From Methanobacteriota archaeon (GTDB lineage Archaea; Halobacteriota; Methanomicrobia; Methanomicrobiales; Methanomicrobiaceae), in NCBI GenBank assembly GCA_016841485.1, contig JAENZA010000006.1, positions 1-41,348 of the forward strand: 41,348 bases of DNA. The letters are read 5' to 3'. Positions within the stretch are counted from its first letter, which is position 1; each line of letters begins with the position of its first letter. Made by a program: the position numbers and the translations under genes. Below are positions 15,909-24,411 of the stretch, in pieces. The notes below the pieces were generated by a model, which worked only from the letters and a program-made list of their open reading frames with translations, made no database searches and was not told the DNA's origin.

Positions 15909-17168
15909 ATGGGGATAAATATGGGATGGATTAAGGATCGGATTGGTGGAAAATCTCCAGATAAAGAGATAGATACTCTCAAAGAACGGATGGAAAACCT
16001 CTATCTTCAAAAGAACTACGATGAGGCACTTGCCCTTGCAATTACCATTCGCGATGAATCGGAGAAGCAGTTTGGGGAGGAGAGTGCATATTATGCCTGT
16101 GCCATCAATGATATCGGTTTGATATACGAGTCCATGGGGAAGTCCGAGCTTACTGAGCCACTTTACCTGAAAGCATTGGATATCCGGAAGAGAGTCGTGG
16201 GTATAAGGCATCCCGATTATGCTGAGACCCTTAACAATCTGGGTTTATATTATGGTCGGACGGGGAGCGTCCAGAAGGCCGAGGAAATGCTTCGAGAAGC
16301 CCTGGATATCAGGAGAAGTGCCTTGGGAGAGGTTCACCCCATGACTGGCCAGAGCCTCCATAATCTTGCAAGTTTTCTTGGTTCTCAGGGAAGGTATTCC
16401 AGTGCGGAGAAATATGCACAGGAGGCGATAGCGGTAAAGAAGCAACTCGAAGATACGAGCACGGATTCGCTCATTGGTAGTCTGCTACTGCTCGGAGAGA
16501 TGTACGCAAAGGAAGGAAAGGATGCACAGGCTGAGGCTGTCAGGCAGGTGATTCTCGGACTCATCGCCCATCCCGGCGAAGCTGACGATGTAGATCTGAT
16601 ATCTAGGGTACCGCGACTCCAACAGGAGATAAATGCCCTGTATAACAGGGGAGAATATGGAATGGCGATTGAAAGGGCACAGGAGGTCTGTCAGATCATT
16701 GAGAGCTCTATTGGGGAGAATAGCCCGGAATATGCGACTTCTCTCATTAATTGTGCGAATATCTGCATGATGAAGGATGCATATCAATCAACGGCTCTTT
16801 CCCAGTTACAGGTTGCCCTTGATATTCGCAAGCAGGTATTTGGTGACAAATCTCCACAGGAGGGGGAAGTGATGTTTCTTCTCGGCACTGCTCACCTTAC
16901 CGTGGGGAGTCCGGTTGAAGCGAGGAAATGGATAAATGAAGCGATCGCTCTTCGAAAATCAATCGCTGTTGGATGGAATGATAACATCGCCCGGGAACTT
17001 GATGCGTTGATAGAAGAACAAAGACAACGTGAAGCAAAGAAGAAATCGATTCCCCCATTTTTACGTGAATTTTCCTCTCAGAATGTAGATGACTTTGAGT
17101 TATTGAAATATGCTGAAAAACCGGCAAAGATGTCAGAAGAAGCAGAAAGAAAGTTCCCTTTCAAATAA
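15909..17168 (+). CDS. Kinesin-light-chain-type TPR protein
   Basis: 419 residues. A short basic N-terminus precedes TPR_12/kinesin-light-chain repeats of ~42 residues: AINDIGLIYESMGKSELTEP, LNNLGLYYGRTGSVQKAEEM, then LHNLASFLGSQGRYSSAEKY. Between repeats are the typical ALDIRKRVVGIRHPDYAETL-type linkers. A second block covers ~225-345 (YATSLINCANICMMKDAY and QVALDIRKQVFG). The C-terminal ~60 residues are charged and non-repetitive. ATG 15909 has GGAGAGGTG six bases upstream. It is transcribed away from the DUF4062-STAND gene, whose C-terminus also carries TPRs. The two may bind one another or the same partner (inference). Like its neighbour it looks more AT-rich than the surroundings. Probably cytosolic. 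Confidence 0.8.
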   Translation: MGINMGWIKDRIGGKSPDKEIDTLKERMENLYLQKNYDEALALAITIRDESEKQFGEESAYYACAINDIGLIYESMGKSELTEPLYLKALDIRKRVVGIRHPDYAETLNNLGLYYGRTGSVQKAEEMLREALDIRRSALGEVHPMTGQSLHNLASFLGSQGRYSSAEKYAQEAIAVKKQLEDTSTDSLIGSLLLLGEMYAKEGKDAQAEAVRQVILGLIAHPGEADDVDLISRVPRLQQEINALYNRGEYGMAIERAQEVCQIIESSIGENSPEYATSLINCANICMMKDAYQSTALSQLQVALDIRKQVFGDKSPQEGEVMFLLGTAHLTVGSPVEARKWINEAIALRKSIAVGWNDNIARELDALIEEQRQREAKKKSIPPFLREFSSQNVDDFELLKYAEKPAKMSEEAERKFPFK

Positions 17169-17363
17169 TATAATTTTTTAATGGGACTGTACGTCCTAGT
17201 TCCGATGTTCCAAATCTATCGCCTCAATCGTTTGTCTTGGGGAAAAATCAGACATGAGGAACAAAACGACCAACTCCTGCGTATATTGACGGATTTTCCA
17301 TTCTAATCGCCTTGAATTATTCTATTTTTTCCATGTATAGGGCATGGAAGATTATTCTTAACA

Positions 17364-17810
17364 ATGACCACCCATACCTTTTTCACCCTCCCCCCTCCAT
17401 CACCTCCCATGGAACCCGCCACCGACGCCGACCAATTATTCGCCGCCGACGCCGTTGCCCGTGCGATGGGGGTGGAGCTCGTCGCGGTCGCCCCCGGCCG
17501 TGCCCAGGTGAAGTTAACGGTCACGGACCGGCACCGCAACGCCCACGGCACCGTTCACGGCGGGGTGCTCTTCACCCTCGCCGACGTCGCTTTCGCCCTC
17601 GCCTCCAACGCTCACGGTATCCCGGCGGCGGCGATCAACGCCCATATCTCCTACCTGAACGCCGCCCGCGAGGGGACGCTCTTTGCCGATGCCGAGGAAT
17701 TCGCCCTCAACCCGAAGCTTGCCTCCTATACGGTCCATATCACGGACGGGGATGGCGGAAGGATTGCCGTCTTCCAGGGGATGGTGTATAGGAAGACGCC
17801 GCCGCGGTAA
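17364..17810 (+). CDS. PaaI-type hotdog-fold thioesterase
   Basis: 148 residues. The hotdog core is recognisable: RHRNAHGTVHGGVLFTLADV (55-74) is the PaaI catalytic stretch (N..G..HGG..f.l.D), followed by AAINAHISYLNAAREG. Such enzymes hydrolyse acyl-CoA thioesters; the substrate is not predictable. Start 17364 gives a Pro-rich ~15-residue N-terminal tail. ATG 17409 is an alternative that fits the family length better. A TATA-like TGTATAGG about 26-30 bp upstream of 17364 fits a leaderless mRNA and made me keep that start. The gene is very GC-rich next to the AT-rich island to its left and appears to be a stand-alone unit. Confidence 0.8.
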   Translation: MTTHTFFTLPPPSPPMEPATDADQLFAADAVARAMGVELVAVAPGRAQVKLTVTDRHRNAHGTVHGGVLFTLADVAFALASNAHGIPAAAINAHISYLNAAREGTLFADAEEFALNPKLASYTVHITDGDGGRIAVFQGMVYRKTPPR

Positions 17811-18293
17811 TGGAAGAGAACAGATATGCCATGATGGGTCCCCGGGATGTGCTTCCGGCTCATCGACGGTGAAATACGGATGTTTCCGGTCGTTTCAATG
17901 TTCCGGCAGGCATCATGATACGCATCGTGTCGGAATCAGGCGGCGAACGCGGTGTTGTTCCGGGTATTAGCTGATATCACTCGAAAAATGGGTGCAATGA
18001 TTGTGAGGCGGATAGCTTTGCCTTGTCTACCTTTGTTCTACTGCCTGTTGTACAAATGGTCGGTATTGGGTAACTTAATTTTAATATAAAATCTGTATGG
18101 AGAATTTATTTTCACTATCAGGAGATATCCCGAATGATTTGGGCATTTTGTCCGTTTTCATCCAGAAATTAAAAATAAATTCAGCTGGTATAATGCCCCG
18201 ATTTGGCATTTGAAGTGTTTTCGATGGGTTTATTGAACGGCCATCTGGGATATGTTTTAAATAGTCTTACTCTATAGGAGGCGTGTGGTCATT
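17811..18293. other. Intergenic region, 483 bp
   Basis: No convincing gene. The distal 250 bp are AT-rich and contain TATA-like sequences (TTAATATAAAAT near 18079-18090). Another stretch, TTTTAAATAGTC near 18254-18265, lies about 30 bp before the next start. A plausible promoter region for the channel-like gene. Confidence 0.4.
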
Positions 18294-18992
18294 ATGGCAA
18301 TAACAGATGTAGCCGTACAAACCGTGGGCTCGATTGGTGATGCCCTCATGCAGGCCCTTTACTCGGTGATTGCGTTTCTTCCGAACATCATTGCTGCAAT
18401 CATCATCCTGATCATCGGATGGATTGTGGGACGGGTCCTGGGAAGCGTCATCTCAAAGGTCCTCGATAAAATCGGGGTTGATGATGCCCTGCGCAAAACC
18501 TCATTGGGACAGGCGATTGAAGATTCCGGCACCAATATTGTGCACCTCTTCGACCTCATCGTCAGATGGTTCGTCTATCTCATAGCAATTCTTGCAGCCG
18601 TCGATATTCTCCAGTTTGCCATCCTCAGCGATCTCTTCCAGGACTTTATTCTCTACCTGCCTCGCATTGTAATGTTCCTCATCATCCTGATTGCAGGATT
18701 CATACTCGTCGATTACTTCGCCGATATCATCCTGAAATGGGGAAAGACCAGGGAAATTGAGTTTTTCAGCATTATCGTCCTCTTAATGCGGGTCTTCTTC
18801 TACTTTGTCATTCTCATCCTTGCCCTCTCACAGCTGCTCATCGATCTCACGATCATCTACACCTTCCTCGTCCCGATTGCATGGGGAGTGGGGCTTGGTG
18901 TCGGGGTCGGCATCGCAGCCTTCCTCGCGTACGGCCTGAAGGACAGGGCACCGGAGATGATGGACAATCTGATGAACCGGTTCTCAAAGTAA
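18294..18992 (+). CDS. TM-helix repeat protein, mechanosensitive-channel-like
   Basis: About 232 residues with five hydrophobic segments: ALYSVIAFLPNIIAAIIILI, VRWFVYLIAILAAVDILQF, LPRIVMFLIILIAGFILVDY, IIVLLMRVFFYFVILILAL and IPIAWGVGLGVGVGIAAFLA (last residues approximate). The IGWIVGRVLGSVISKVLDKIG and GLKDRAPEMMDN stretches match the conserved TM-helix family (PF05552) related to MscS channels. The MscS beta-domain is absent. AGGAGG at 18276-18281 lies 12 nt before ATG 18294 and only 3 nt before GTG 18285; both starts are possible and differ by three residues. A monocistronic unit with a T-run just after the stop. Likely a membrane channel or scaffold; ion specificity unknown. Confidence 0.75.
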   Translation: MAITDVAVQTVGSIGDALMQALYSVIAFLPNIIAAIIILIIGWIVGRVLGSVISKVLDKIGVDDALRKTSLGQAIEDSGTNIVHLFDLIVRWFVYLIAILAAVDILQFAILSDLFQDFILYLPRIVMFLIILIAGFILVDYFADIILKWGKTREIEFFSIIVLLMRVFFYFVILILALSQLLIDLTIIYTFLVPIAWGVGLGVGVGIAAFLAYGLKDRAPEMMDNLMNRFSK

Positions 18993-19000
18993 TCAAATTC

Positions 19001-19008
19001 TTTTTTTT
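19001..19008 (+). terminator. T-run terminator after the channel-like gene
   Basis: Eight T residues begin nine bases after the stop codon, the usual archaeal termination signal. Confidence 0.6.
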
Positions 19009-19031
19009 AAAACGTTCGGCTGGCTTTCGAC

Positions 19032-19071
19032 GGCCCGAAGGGCCCTCTTCCACAGCGGATCTCCGCTGTGG
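19032..19071. repeat. Two adjacent perfect inverted repeats
   Basis: GGCCC-GAA-GGGCC (19032-19044) and CCACAGCGGA-TC-TCCGCTGTGG (19050-19071) lie between convergent genes. They can form strong RNA hairpins on either strand and may shield 3' ends or block read-through. The rest of the 19,009-19,308 gap shows nothing else. Confidence 0.5.
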
Positions 19072-19308
19072 GAATAGGAGCACCCATGCCCCTCGCCCAT
19101 TGTGGCTATCCGGTGCACCGCCGGATGCCCGGGTCCGCCGGGGCCTATGGACGGTTCGATAATGGTCGCTTGATTCTCTGCCTGCCCGTGCCCGGCTCCT
19201 GCTGAAGACACCTGCCGGGGGGGGGAACTGCCGGCTGAGCGTCGAGATACCGACGAAAGGGCACGCCATGCCTGATCATTTCCGGGTGCACGGCATCTCA
19301 CCCCCTGA

Positions 19309-19911
19309 TCATCGGGTGACTTCGACACTCACCGGGTGGAATACGACATACTTGTTCCAGACATCATCGGTGCCCGAGAGTCTGGCATAGATGGAGACGT
19401 GGAAGACCTCCGGGTACTCCGCCTCATGGAACCGGTGGATCAGGTAATCGAACCGGACGGAGCTCCTCCCCTGTGCCCCCATATCGGGAATCTCGAGGAC
19501 ACTGGTCGTCTTTCCTGCTTCGGTGTCGGTATGGTAGGAGATCATGGGGGTGGGGTATCCTTCCAGATTCTTCAGGAAGATGTCGCCATACGAGAATCCG
19601 GTGCCGGTTCCGGGTGGGTGGATACTGACGGTCAGGCTGTCGATGGTGACATCATCGGGGTGGGTGAGCACCACCATCATGGGAAAGGTGGAATTGTCGA
19701 CATAGGCGTCCGGCATGGCCCGCACCATGACCGTGAGGATCTCCTCGCCCTGGTGGGAGAAGGTGACGTGCCGCTCGTTGTCACCAACCTCTTCCGTATA
19801 TTCTCGCAGGTTCGTCCGCGAAAGGCCGGTGGTGGCGGCAAAGGCGATGAAGAGGAGGATGAGGGCACAGATGGAGATGATGACCAGAATCCGCCTCGTT
19901 GTTTTATCCAT
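19309..19911 (-). CDS. Membrane-anchored exported protein, unknown function
   Basis: 200 residues. MDKTTRR is followed by a single hydrophobic segment (ILVIISICALILLFIAFAA, 8-26) that acts as an uncleaved anchor or signal. The remainder is beta-rich (RHVTFSHQGEEILTVMVRAM; TIDSLTVSIHPPGTGTG; YPEVFHVSIYARLSGTDDVW), suggesting an extracytoplasmic sandwich domain. I do not recognise a family. It ends before the strong hairpins at 19032-19071 and starts 117 bp downstream of the peroxiredoxin gene on the same strand, but a shared transcript is not evident. Confidence 0.7.
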   Translation of the reverse strand: MDKTTRRILVIISICALILLFIAFAATTGLSRTNLREYTEEVGDNERHVTFSHQGEEILTVMVRAMPDAYVDNSTFPMMVVLTHPDDVTIDSLTVSIHPPGTGTGFSYGDIFLKNLEGYPTPMISYHTDTEAGKTTSVLEIPDMGAQGRSSVRFDYLIHRFHEAEYPEVFHVSIYARLSGTDDVWNKYVVFHPVSVEVTR

Positions 19912-20028
19912 GGCAAAGTGGTATCGGTGTGTTCGCTTACATCCTTTTCTCCCGGTGTCAATGGATGGTTGTTGACCGGGCGGTTCTCCGGCGGGGCGCC
20001 GTGCCCGCCACTCTTTCCGGGCACCGTA

Positions 20029-20508
20029 TCAGCTGCCCGCCATCTCCTCCAGCCAGCCGATCACTTCCCCGATATCCGGCACCGAGTGCACGGGATAGAT
20101 CTTCACGCGGGCAACCGTCCCGTCCTCGTCGATGATGATCGTGGCCCGTTCGGAAAACCCGTTTGCTTCCCTGAAGATGCCGTATTGCCGGGCCACCCTG
20201 CCATGCGGCCAGAAGTCGCAGAGGAGCGGTGTTTCGGTGATGCCGAGAGATTTTGCCCACGCCCGTTTGCACGGGAGGGAATCGACGCTGATGCCGAGAG
20301 CAACTGTATTCAAACGTTCGAGGGTCTCCCGGTTTTCTTCGAGCGACGTCATCTGGGCGGCGCAGTACTCCGTCCAGGCAAGCGGATGAAACGAGAGGAT
20401 CACCCGCTTTCCTGCCAGTTCGAAGAGGTCGACGGTTGTATCCTGCTGGTCCTTGAGTGAAAAATTCTTTGCCGCATCCCCCGGACGAATGAGCCGTGCC
20501 TGTTCCAT
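20029..20508 (-). CDS. Peroxiredoxin (AhpC/TSA-type, Bcp-like)
   Basis: 159 residues. A typical N-terminus (LIRPGDAAKNFSLKDQQ) leads to HPLAWTEYCAAQM, which preserves the PxxxTxxC peroxidatic motif (Cys near 49). Later come LCDFWPHGRVARQYGIFRE and ERATIIIDEDGTVA, the usual thioredoxin-fold strands. It reduces peroxides using a thiol donor; no resolving Cys position is clear (another Cys lies near residue 80). I chose ATG 20508. A GTG at 20526 adds six residues but is unlike family starts. A TATA-like CTCATATA about 35 bp upstream suggests a short leader. Stress protection in an anaerobe fits the catalase at the window end. Confidence 0.85.
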   Translation of the reverse strand: MEQARLIRPGDAAKNFSLKDQQDTTVDLFELAGKRVILSFHPLAWTEYCAAQMTSLEENRETLERLNTVALGISVDSLPCKRAWAKSLGITETPLLCDFWPHGRVARQYGIFREANGFSERATIIIDEDGTVARVKIYPVHSVPDIGEVIGWLEEMAGS

Positions 20509-20668
20509 GGTACACCATCTGTTCACTACTCCATGCTCCTATATGAGTCCTGTGGAGGGGGTGCCCGCTGGTCCGAAGGGGGGGTGCAATGAGGGAGGAG
20601 GTGGCCCGAATCGGTGAGGGGGTTTACCATGTAAGGCTTTATTGGACCAGCCATCCGATATCTGATCA

Positions 20669-20848
20669 ATGCAGAGCCAAATCACATGGGGAGTCCTGTT
20701 GCTGGCGGCGGGGCTTGTACTCACCGCTCTATCGCTAACGGTCATCCCGATCCTTTTACTCTTCTACGGAATCCCGCTCATCGTCATCGGGGCTGCGATC
20801 ATCATATTCCGGAAGAGGGAGGACGTCATCGAAGAGGCTCTCGAATGA
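20669..20848 (+). CDS. Small two-TM membrane protein
   Basis: 59 residues: WGVLLLAAGLVLTALSLTVI and ILLLFYGIPLIVIGAAIIIF are two membrane spans separated by a short turn, with a charged tail RKREDVIEEALE. It lies 12 bp before the YbjQ gene and is probably co-transcribed. Small two-span proteins of this kind often sit next to YbjQ genes. No enzymatic motif. Confidence 0.65.
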   Translation: MQSQITWGVLLLAAGLVLTALSLTVIPILLLFYGIPLIVIGAAIIIFRKREDVIEEALE

Positions 20849-20860
20849 GGTGAGAAGGAA

Positions 20861-21172
20861 ATGATCATTACCACAACAGAACGAATTCCCGGACGTGAAT
20901 ACGAGATCTTAGGCGTTGCTTCGGGGAACACCGTCCGTGCAAAGCATCTCGGCAAGGATATCATGTCGGGCCTTAAAAGCGTCGTCGGCGGCGAGCTCCA
21001 GGAGTACACCGAGATGCTCTCCGACGCCCGGCAGGAGTCAATCAACCGGATGATCAACGACGCACAGCGGATGGGCGCGGACGCCATCGTCAACGTCCGG
21101 TTCGCAACCTCCCAGACGACCGCGGGGGCCGCGGAGCTGCTGGCATATGGGACCGCGGTGAAGCTGGTCTGA
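20861..21172 (+). CDS. YbjQ/UPF0145 family protein
   Basis: 103 residues matching the full length of the YbjQ family: EILGVASGNTVRAKHLGKDI, then ARQESINRMINDAQRMGADA and IVNVRFATSQT, ending in LLAYGTAVKLV. The family forms pentamers and is annotated as heavy-metal binding, without a proven cellular role. ATG 20861 follows GGTGAGAAGG. It is second in a two-gene unit with the small membrane protein, and a T-run follows at 21238. Confidence 0.85.
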   Translation: MIITTTERIPGREYEILGVASGNTVRAKHLGKDIMSGLKSVVGGELQEYTEMLSDARQESINRMINDAQRMGADAIVNVRFATSQTTAGAAELLAYGTAVKLV

Positions 21173-21237
21173 GAGCAGGCCCTACTCTTTACTATATTCT
21201 TCTGTCCTCCTGCCAGCGAGGCCAGGGGACATCACCC

Positions 21238-21244
21238 TTTTTTT
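21238..21244 (+). terminator. T-run terminator after YbjQ
   Basis: Seven T residues 66 bp after the YbjQ stop, followed by further T-rich sequence. Confidence 0.4.
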
Positions 21245-21434
21245 ATCTCTTTTCGGGAGTACAGCGATTGTTCTTTTCCCGGAGACGAAGTCGGATATCA
21301 CTGAACCCTGCGGTAGAGGGCCGCGTTCCTCTGTTCAAAAAAAGACTTCATCCGTTTCATATGTTTCATTGGGTAGTAGGGAGGCAATAGGTATATCATC
21401 CAATAATCACACCTTACAAAACTGGTCGGTTTTT

Positions 21435-21719
21435 ATGAGCGGGAAAAAGACATTCACCAATGCCGAAGGTAAGGAGATCGGGGAAAAACTCGGAATCAAA
21501 TGGGACACATTTACCGTCGAAGATTTTACGGCGGGAATGAACGTGGAGCTTGAACACGGGCAGAGAGACCCCAGCACCAACGTGACAAATGACGATTCCC
21601 TGATGACAGGGAAGATTGCCCTTGCCCACCTGAAGGAATTCCCCGACTATTACGAACGGCTCGAAAAAATGGAGACCGAGGCTGAAGAATTCTGGGACAA
21701 GCGTTCGGCGAAAAAATAA
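21435..21719 (+). CDS. Small acidic protein, DUF5661-like
   Basis: 94 residues. KTFTNAEGKEIGEKLGIKWD, FTVEDFTAGMNVELEHGQRD, DDSLMTGKIALAHLKEFPDY and YYERLEKMETEAEEFW match a short conserved family (DUF5661) found in archaea and bacteria, with no known function. I start at ATG 21435. The reading frame is open for 22 codons further upstream, but that part is low-complexity and unlike the family. No ribosome-binding site precedes the ATG. A strong T-run follows the stop directly. Monocistronic. Confidence 0.7.
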   Translation: MSGKKTFTNAEGKEIGEKLGIKWDTFTVEDFTAGMNVELEHGQRDPSTNVTNDDSLMTGKIALAHLKEFPDYYERLEKMETEAEEFWDKRSAKK

Positions 21720-21725
21720 TTTCTC

Positions 21726-21733
21726 TTTTTTTT
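21726..21733 (+). terminator. T-run terminator
   Basis: Eight T residues starting six bases after the stop of the DUF5661-like gene. Confidence 0.6.
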
Positions 21734-21740
21734 GTAGTTT

Positions 21741-21884
21741 TTATCTGGGCCCATAGAGAGCGTTGCTCTTCGCAATCTTTCGCTGCACTTTCTCCCATGA
21801 CCCTGTCGAGAGAAAACTCTCCTCCATGAATCCTATCATCTTTTCAAACTTCGTCATGGGAACGGCAAACGTCAGCACATCCAT
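21741..21884 (-). CDS. Possible 47-aa protein (weak)
   Basis: The reading frame MDVLTFAVPMTKFEKMIGFM, then EESFLSTGSWEKVQRKIAKS, has a protein-like mix of residues, unlike most chance frames here. It lacks a ribosome-binding site, overlaps the region upstream of the SOUL gene on the opposite strand, and matches nothing I know. The frame is open further upstream to 21959. Confidence 0.3.
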   Translation of the reverse strand: MDVLTFAVPMTKFEKMIGFMEESFLSTGSWEKVQRKIAKSNALYGPR

Positions 21885-22007
21885 CGGGACACAGGGCCGT
21901 GCATCCGGGCCTGGCGTACTCGCGTCACCAGGAATTACGGGATTTCTCAGGCGAAACATCCATGAGGGTGAAGGGGGTATTACCCCCTACGGGAGATGAA
22001 AAAGACC

Positions 22008-22526
22008 ATGACCGAGACAATCCCCTATGAAATCACCGGCACGGCAGGAGAGATCGAGTTCCGGAAGTACCCCGCACTGGTGCTGGCAACCGTTGACAGT
22101 GCGGGAGATGATTCCGGTTTCAACCTGCTCTTTGCCTATATCACGGGCAACAATACCGCCCAAAATACCCTATCGATGACCGCGCCTGTCATCACCTCCA
22201 CGAAGATCCCGATGACGGCGCCGGTCGTTTCCGACACGGAATCGATGTCGTTTGTGATGCCCCCCGGGAAAAACCGGGACGAGATCCCGGACCCGCTGGA
22301 CAGCCGGGTGAGGATTGTACCGGTGCCCGAACGGGAGGTTGCCGTCATCACCTTCCGGGGATCTGCCCCGCAGGAAGAAGTGGCGGCAGCAGAGATGCGG
22401 CTGCGGGAAGGACTAGAAAAGGCCGGGATTGAACAGGTCGGAGAGCCATTTCTGATGCGGTATAACGCCCCCTGGATACCCGGTTTCCTGCGGCATAACG
22501 AGGTGGGGCTGGAGATCAAACGGTAG
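22008..22526 (+). CDS. SOUL-family haem-binding protein
   Basis: 172 residues. The SOUL pattern is complete: YEITGTAGEIEFRKYPALVL at the start (P-Y-e-v...-y-E-iR-Y-p), FNLLFAYITGNN, MTAPVITSTKIPMTAPV and VAVITFRGSAPQEEVAAAEM, ending in YNAPWIPGFLRHNEVGLEIK. SOUL proteins bind haem or porphyrin; the role in archaea is unproven. I take ATG 22008, with GGGAGATGA ~10 nt upstream; ATG 21996 would leave no ribosome-binding site. A truncated second copy of its 3' end lies at 33777-33937, and the following 60-aa gene is also duplicated (38360). Confidence 0.85.
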   Translation: MTETIPYEITGTAGEIEFRKYPALVLATVDSAGDDSGFNLLFAYITGNNTAQNTLSMTAPVITSTKIPMTAPVVSDTESMSFVMPPGKNRDEIPDPLDSRVRIVPVPEREVAVITFRGSAPQEEVAAAEMRLREGLEKAGIEQVGEPFLMRYNAPWIPGFLRHNEVGLEIKR

Positions 22527-22669
22527 ACCGGCGACCGGACACCGCAGAACGAGAGGTGACATTTCAAGGCGACTCTTCCAACAAAACACCTGACCTTTCC
22601 TGATGAGTTCCCCCTCCTCTTCCCTTCCAACAGAAACCCTCATCCCACGACGCACCCCACCCCTCTGGT

Positions 22670-22852
22670 ATGAAAAACATCGAAATGAAGCTCGAGGGCA
22701 CCATCCTTACCATGAAAGTCGACATCGCAAAGGACTTCGGCCCCTCAAAGTCGGGAAAGTCCATCACGGTCGCATCGACCGAGGGGAACATCTCCGTTCC
22801 CGGTGCCGAGGACGTGAAGATTGGCCTGAACGTGTACAAGAGCAAGAAGTGA
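22670..22852 (+). CDS. Conserved 60-aa protein, copy 1
   Basis: 60 residues: MKNIEMKLEGTILTMKVDIA, KDFGPSKSGKSITVASTEGN and ISVPGAEDVKIGLNVYKSKK. The product is identical to that of 38360-38542. The composition suggests a small beta-barrel. I do not know a named family, though short proteins of this type recur in methanogens. The 50 bp upstream is also conserved between the copies (AACAGAAACCCTCATCCC), and neither has a normal ribosome-binding site, so a shared regulatory or leader element is possible. It follows the SOUL gene by 143 bp. Confidence 0.7.
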   Translation: MKNIEMKLEGTILTMKVDIAKDFGPSKSGKSITVASTEGNISVPGAEDVKIGLNVYKSKK

Positions 22853-22961
22853 ATGATCTTCATCTCACCGAATTAACCCCTATTTCGGTGCAATCTGCGA
22901 AAAATTGTATTATGCTGGAAAAAATCATCAAATGATACAGGGGAAGATCCGGACACTTTTC

Positions 22962-23336
22962 TCATGGGAGCTTTCCGTACGCCCCCTTCCAGGTATCTGC
23001 GATTTCGATGAATTTCGCATACCCGTGGGTTCTGATGAATTCCGTTGATTGCCGGTATTTTTTATATTTATGCCCGTTCTTTTCGTAAAAAGCAGAGAGG
23101 ATGGGGCAGGTGCCATAGTCCACACAGTCGGCACAGGTCTCGAGGTTCCTCTCCTTGTAGCAGCAGATCTTCATCCTGCATTTTGATCTGGCAATATCCC
23201 GTTCCCCTGTCTCGTACCCGAGTTTGCAGCCTTTGCAGTACCCTTCGATAAATGGCTTGCAGGTCCTGCAGTACGCTCCGCAGCATCCTATGTACCGGCG
23301 GGAATCACCACCCGTCCCGTTTCTGGTATCCGGCAT
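22962..23336 (-). CDS. Cys-rich DUF3795 protein
   Basis: 124 residues from ATG 23336. The Cys pattern YIGCCGAYCRTCKPFIEGYC, KGCKLGYE, CRMKICCYKERNLETCADC and YGTCPIL is that of DUF3795, a likely metal-binding family of unknown function common in methanogens and clostridia. The C-terminal part (YEKNGHKYKKYRQSTEFIRT; HGYAKFIEIADTWKG) is also typical. The frame is open upstream to 23672, but that stretch has no family character. GGGAGTG lies ~10 nt before the chosen ATG. Confidence 0.75.
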   Translation of the reverse strand: MPDTRNGTGGDSRRYIGCCGAYCRTCKPFIEGYCKGCKLGYETGERDIARSKCRMKICCYKERNLETCADCVDYGTCPILSAFYEKNGHKYKKYRQSTEFIRTHGYAKFIEIADTWKGAYGKLP

Positions 23337-23697
23337 TCCTTTTACACTCCCGGGGAAGATCTCCGGATCTCCATTATCTGCTTTCTGGGATGTCGAGAGA
23401 CAAAAATACTGTTCCTGTCGGGGTATGGGGTATCCATTCCTCTGCCACCCTCTCTGGTACGTTGCAGGGGAATGGACGATCCGGGCCATGTTCTTTGCGA
23501 GATCTCCATTTCCGTGAGGAAACTGTTCCCCCCAGGTCTGTCCTTTCCGCGAATGTACCTGGCGGGTTTTATCCCCTGTAATCATGCCGCTGTAACGACC
23601 GCTCATCTGGATACCCCCGCCACCAGCACAACGGATGAGGGGCGCAACACCGGTGCAGGTTCGGGTGCGCACCAGTCATACACCTGAAGTGGTGTTC
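23337..23697. other. Intergenic region, about 360 bp
   Basis: Nothing beyond an open but uncharacteristic upstream extension of the DUF3795 frame. No clear promoter, repeat or RNA was seen. Confidence 0.4.
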
Positions 23698-23877
23698 TCA
23701 CTTGTACCGGATATAATAGCACTCTCCCCAGTCTTTCCGTTCACCGGGGTTCATGGCAACCAGCATTTTTTCGGCATGGTCTTCACAGACATTCTGCTGC
23801 ACAGATCCCAGGATCTGGATGCCGATGGCTTTCTTTCCACAAAAATCACACCTGGTAGTCATCGTGGGATTGTTCAT
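23698..23877 (-). CDS. 59-aa CxxC zinc-finger-like protein
   Basis: Translates as MNNPTMTTRCDFCGKKAIGI, QILGSVQQNVCEDHAEKMLV and AMNPGERKDWGECYYIRYK. C10-x2-C13 and C31-x2-H34 form a probable zinc site of the kind seen in small archaeal zinc-finger proteins. Met6 is an alternative start. There is no ribosome-binding site, but an AT-rich TATA-like tract (23,900-23,920 on the minus strand) lies 25-40 bp upstream, fitting a short-leader mRNA. Function unknown. Confidence 0.6.
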   Translation of the reverse strand: MNNPTMTTRCDFCGKKAIGIQILGSVQQNVCEDHAEKMLVAMNPGERKDWGECYYIRYK

Positions 23878-24384
23878 TTTCAGGTATTTACAAATTAGAT
23901 TATTTAATTATAATGCATGAATTTCTGGGCGGTGAATGGACCTGATTAACATCTGCAGGGCGACATCTGCCTCCACCCAGGGCAGACCGACCCTCCAGAA
24001 GGGGAGGTGCCGGACCTAGTAAGAGTGTGCAAATGCGTTGTGGGGATAGCTCATCCCGGGGGAATGCATTGACGAATTCCAGACCAGAGTCTCTGTTGTT
24101 TGATCCAGAGCATGCAGCGGGGTGGCACCTCTCATGGTATCAGGCGCGGGTCTTCCGTCTCCAAAAAATGCCCGACAGCAACAGATGGACTGCAGGAAAG
24201 GTGAGCGGGGACAACCGGGCAGAGGACTCTTCGAATCTGACCTGAAGTGATCAACATTGCCTGCCATTCATTAACAATGGCACAAAATAGCGCGTTTACC
24301 ATAAATCGGGGTGAAAATGGATTGCCCCGATCTCTATTCGGATAGATACGCCCAATTTTTTATATTGTTTATGCGGGAACGGGT
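23878..24384. other. Intergenic region downstream of mcrA
   Basis: About 500 bp without a supportable gene. An AT-rich patch near 23885-23925 is the promoter of the 59-aa gene; another near 24330-24372 includes a T-run on the plus strand. No repeat was recognised. Confidence 0.4.
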
Positions 24385-24391
24385 AAAAAAA
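24385..24391 (-). terminator. T-run terminator of the mcr operon
   Basis: Seven A on the plus strand (U7 in the mcr mRNA) 20 bp past the mcrA stop. Confidence 0.55.
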
Positions 24392-24411
24392 TTGGAAGAA
24401 ATTATTCCATC

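Noticed and set aside
19336-20460. Plus-strand frame of 374 codons
   Set aside because: Covers the exported protein and peroxiredoxin genes on the other strand.
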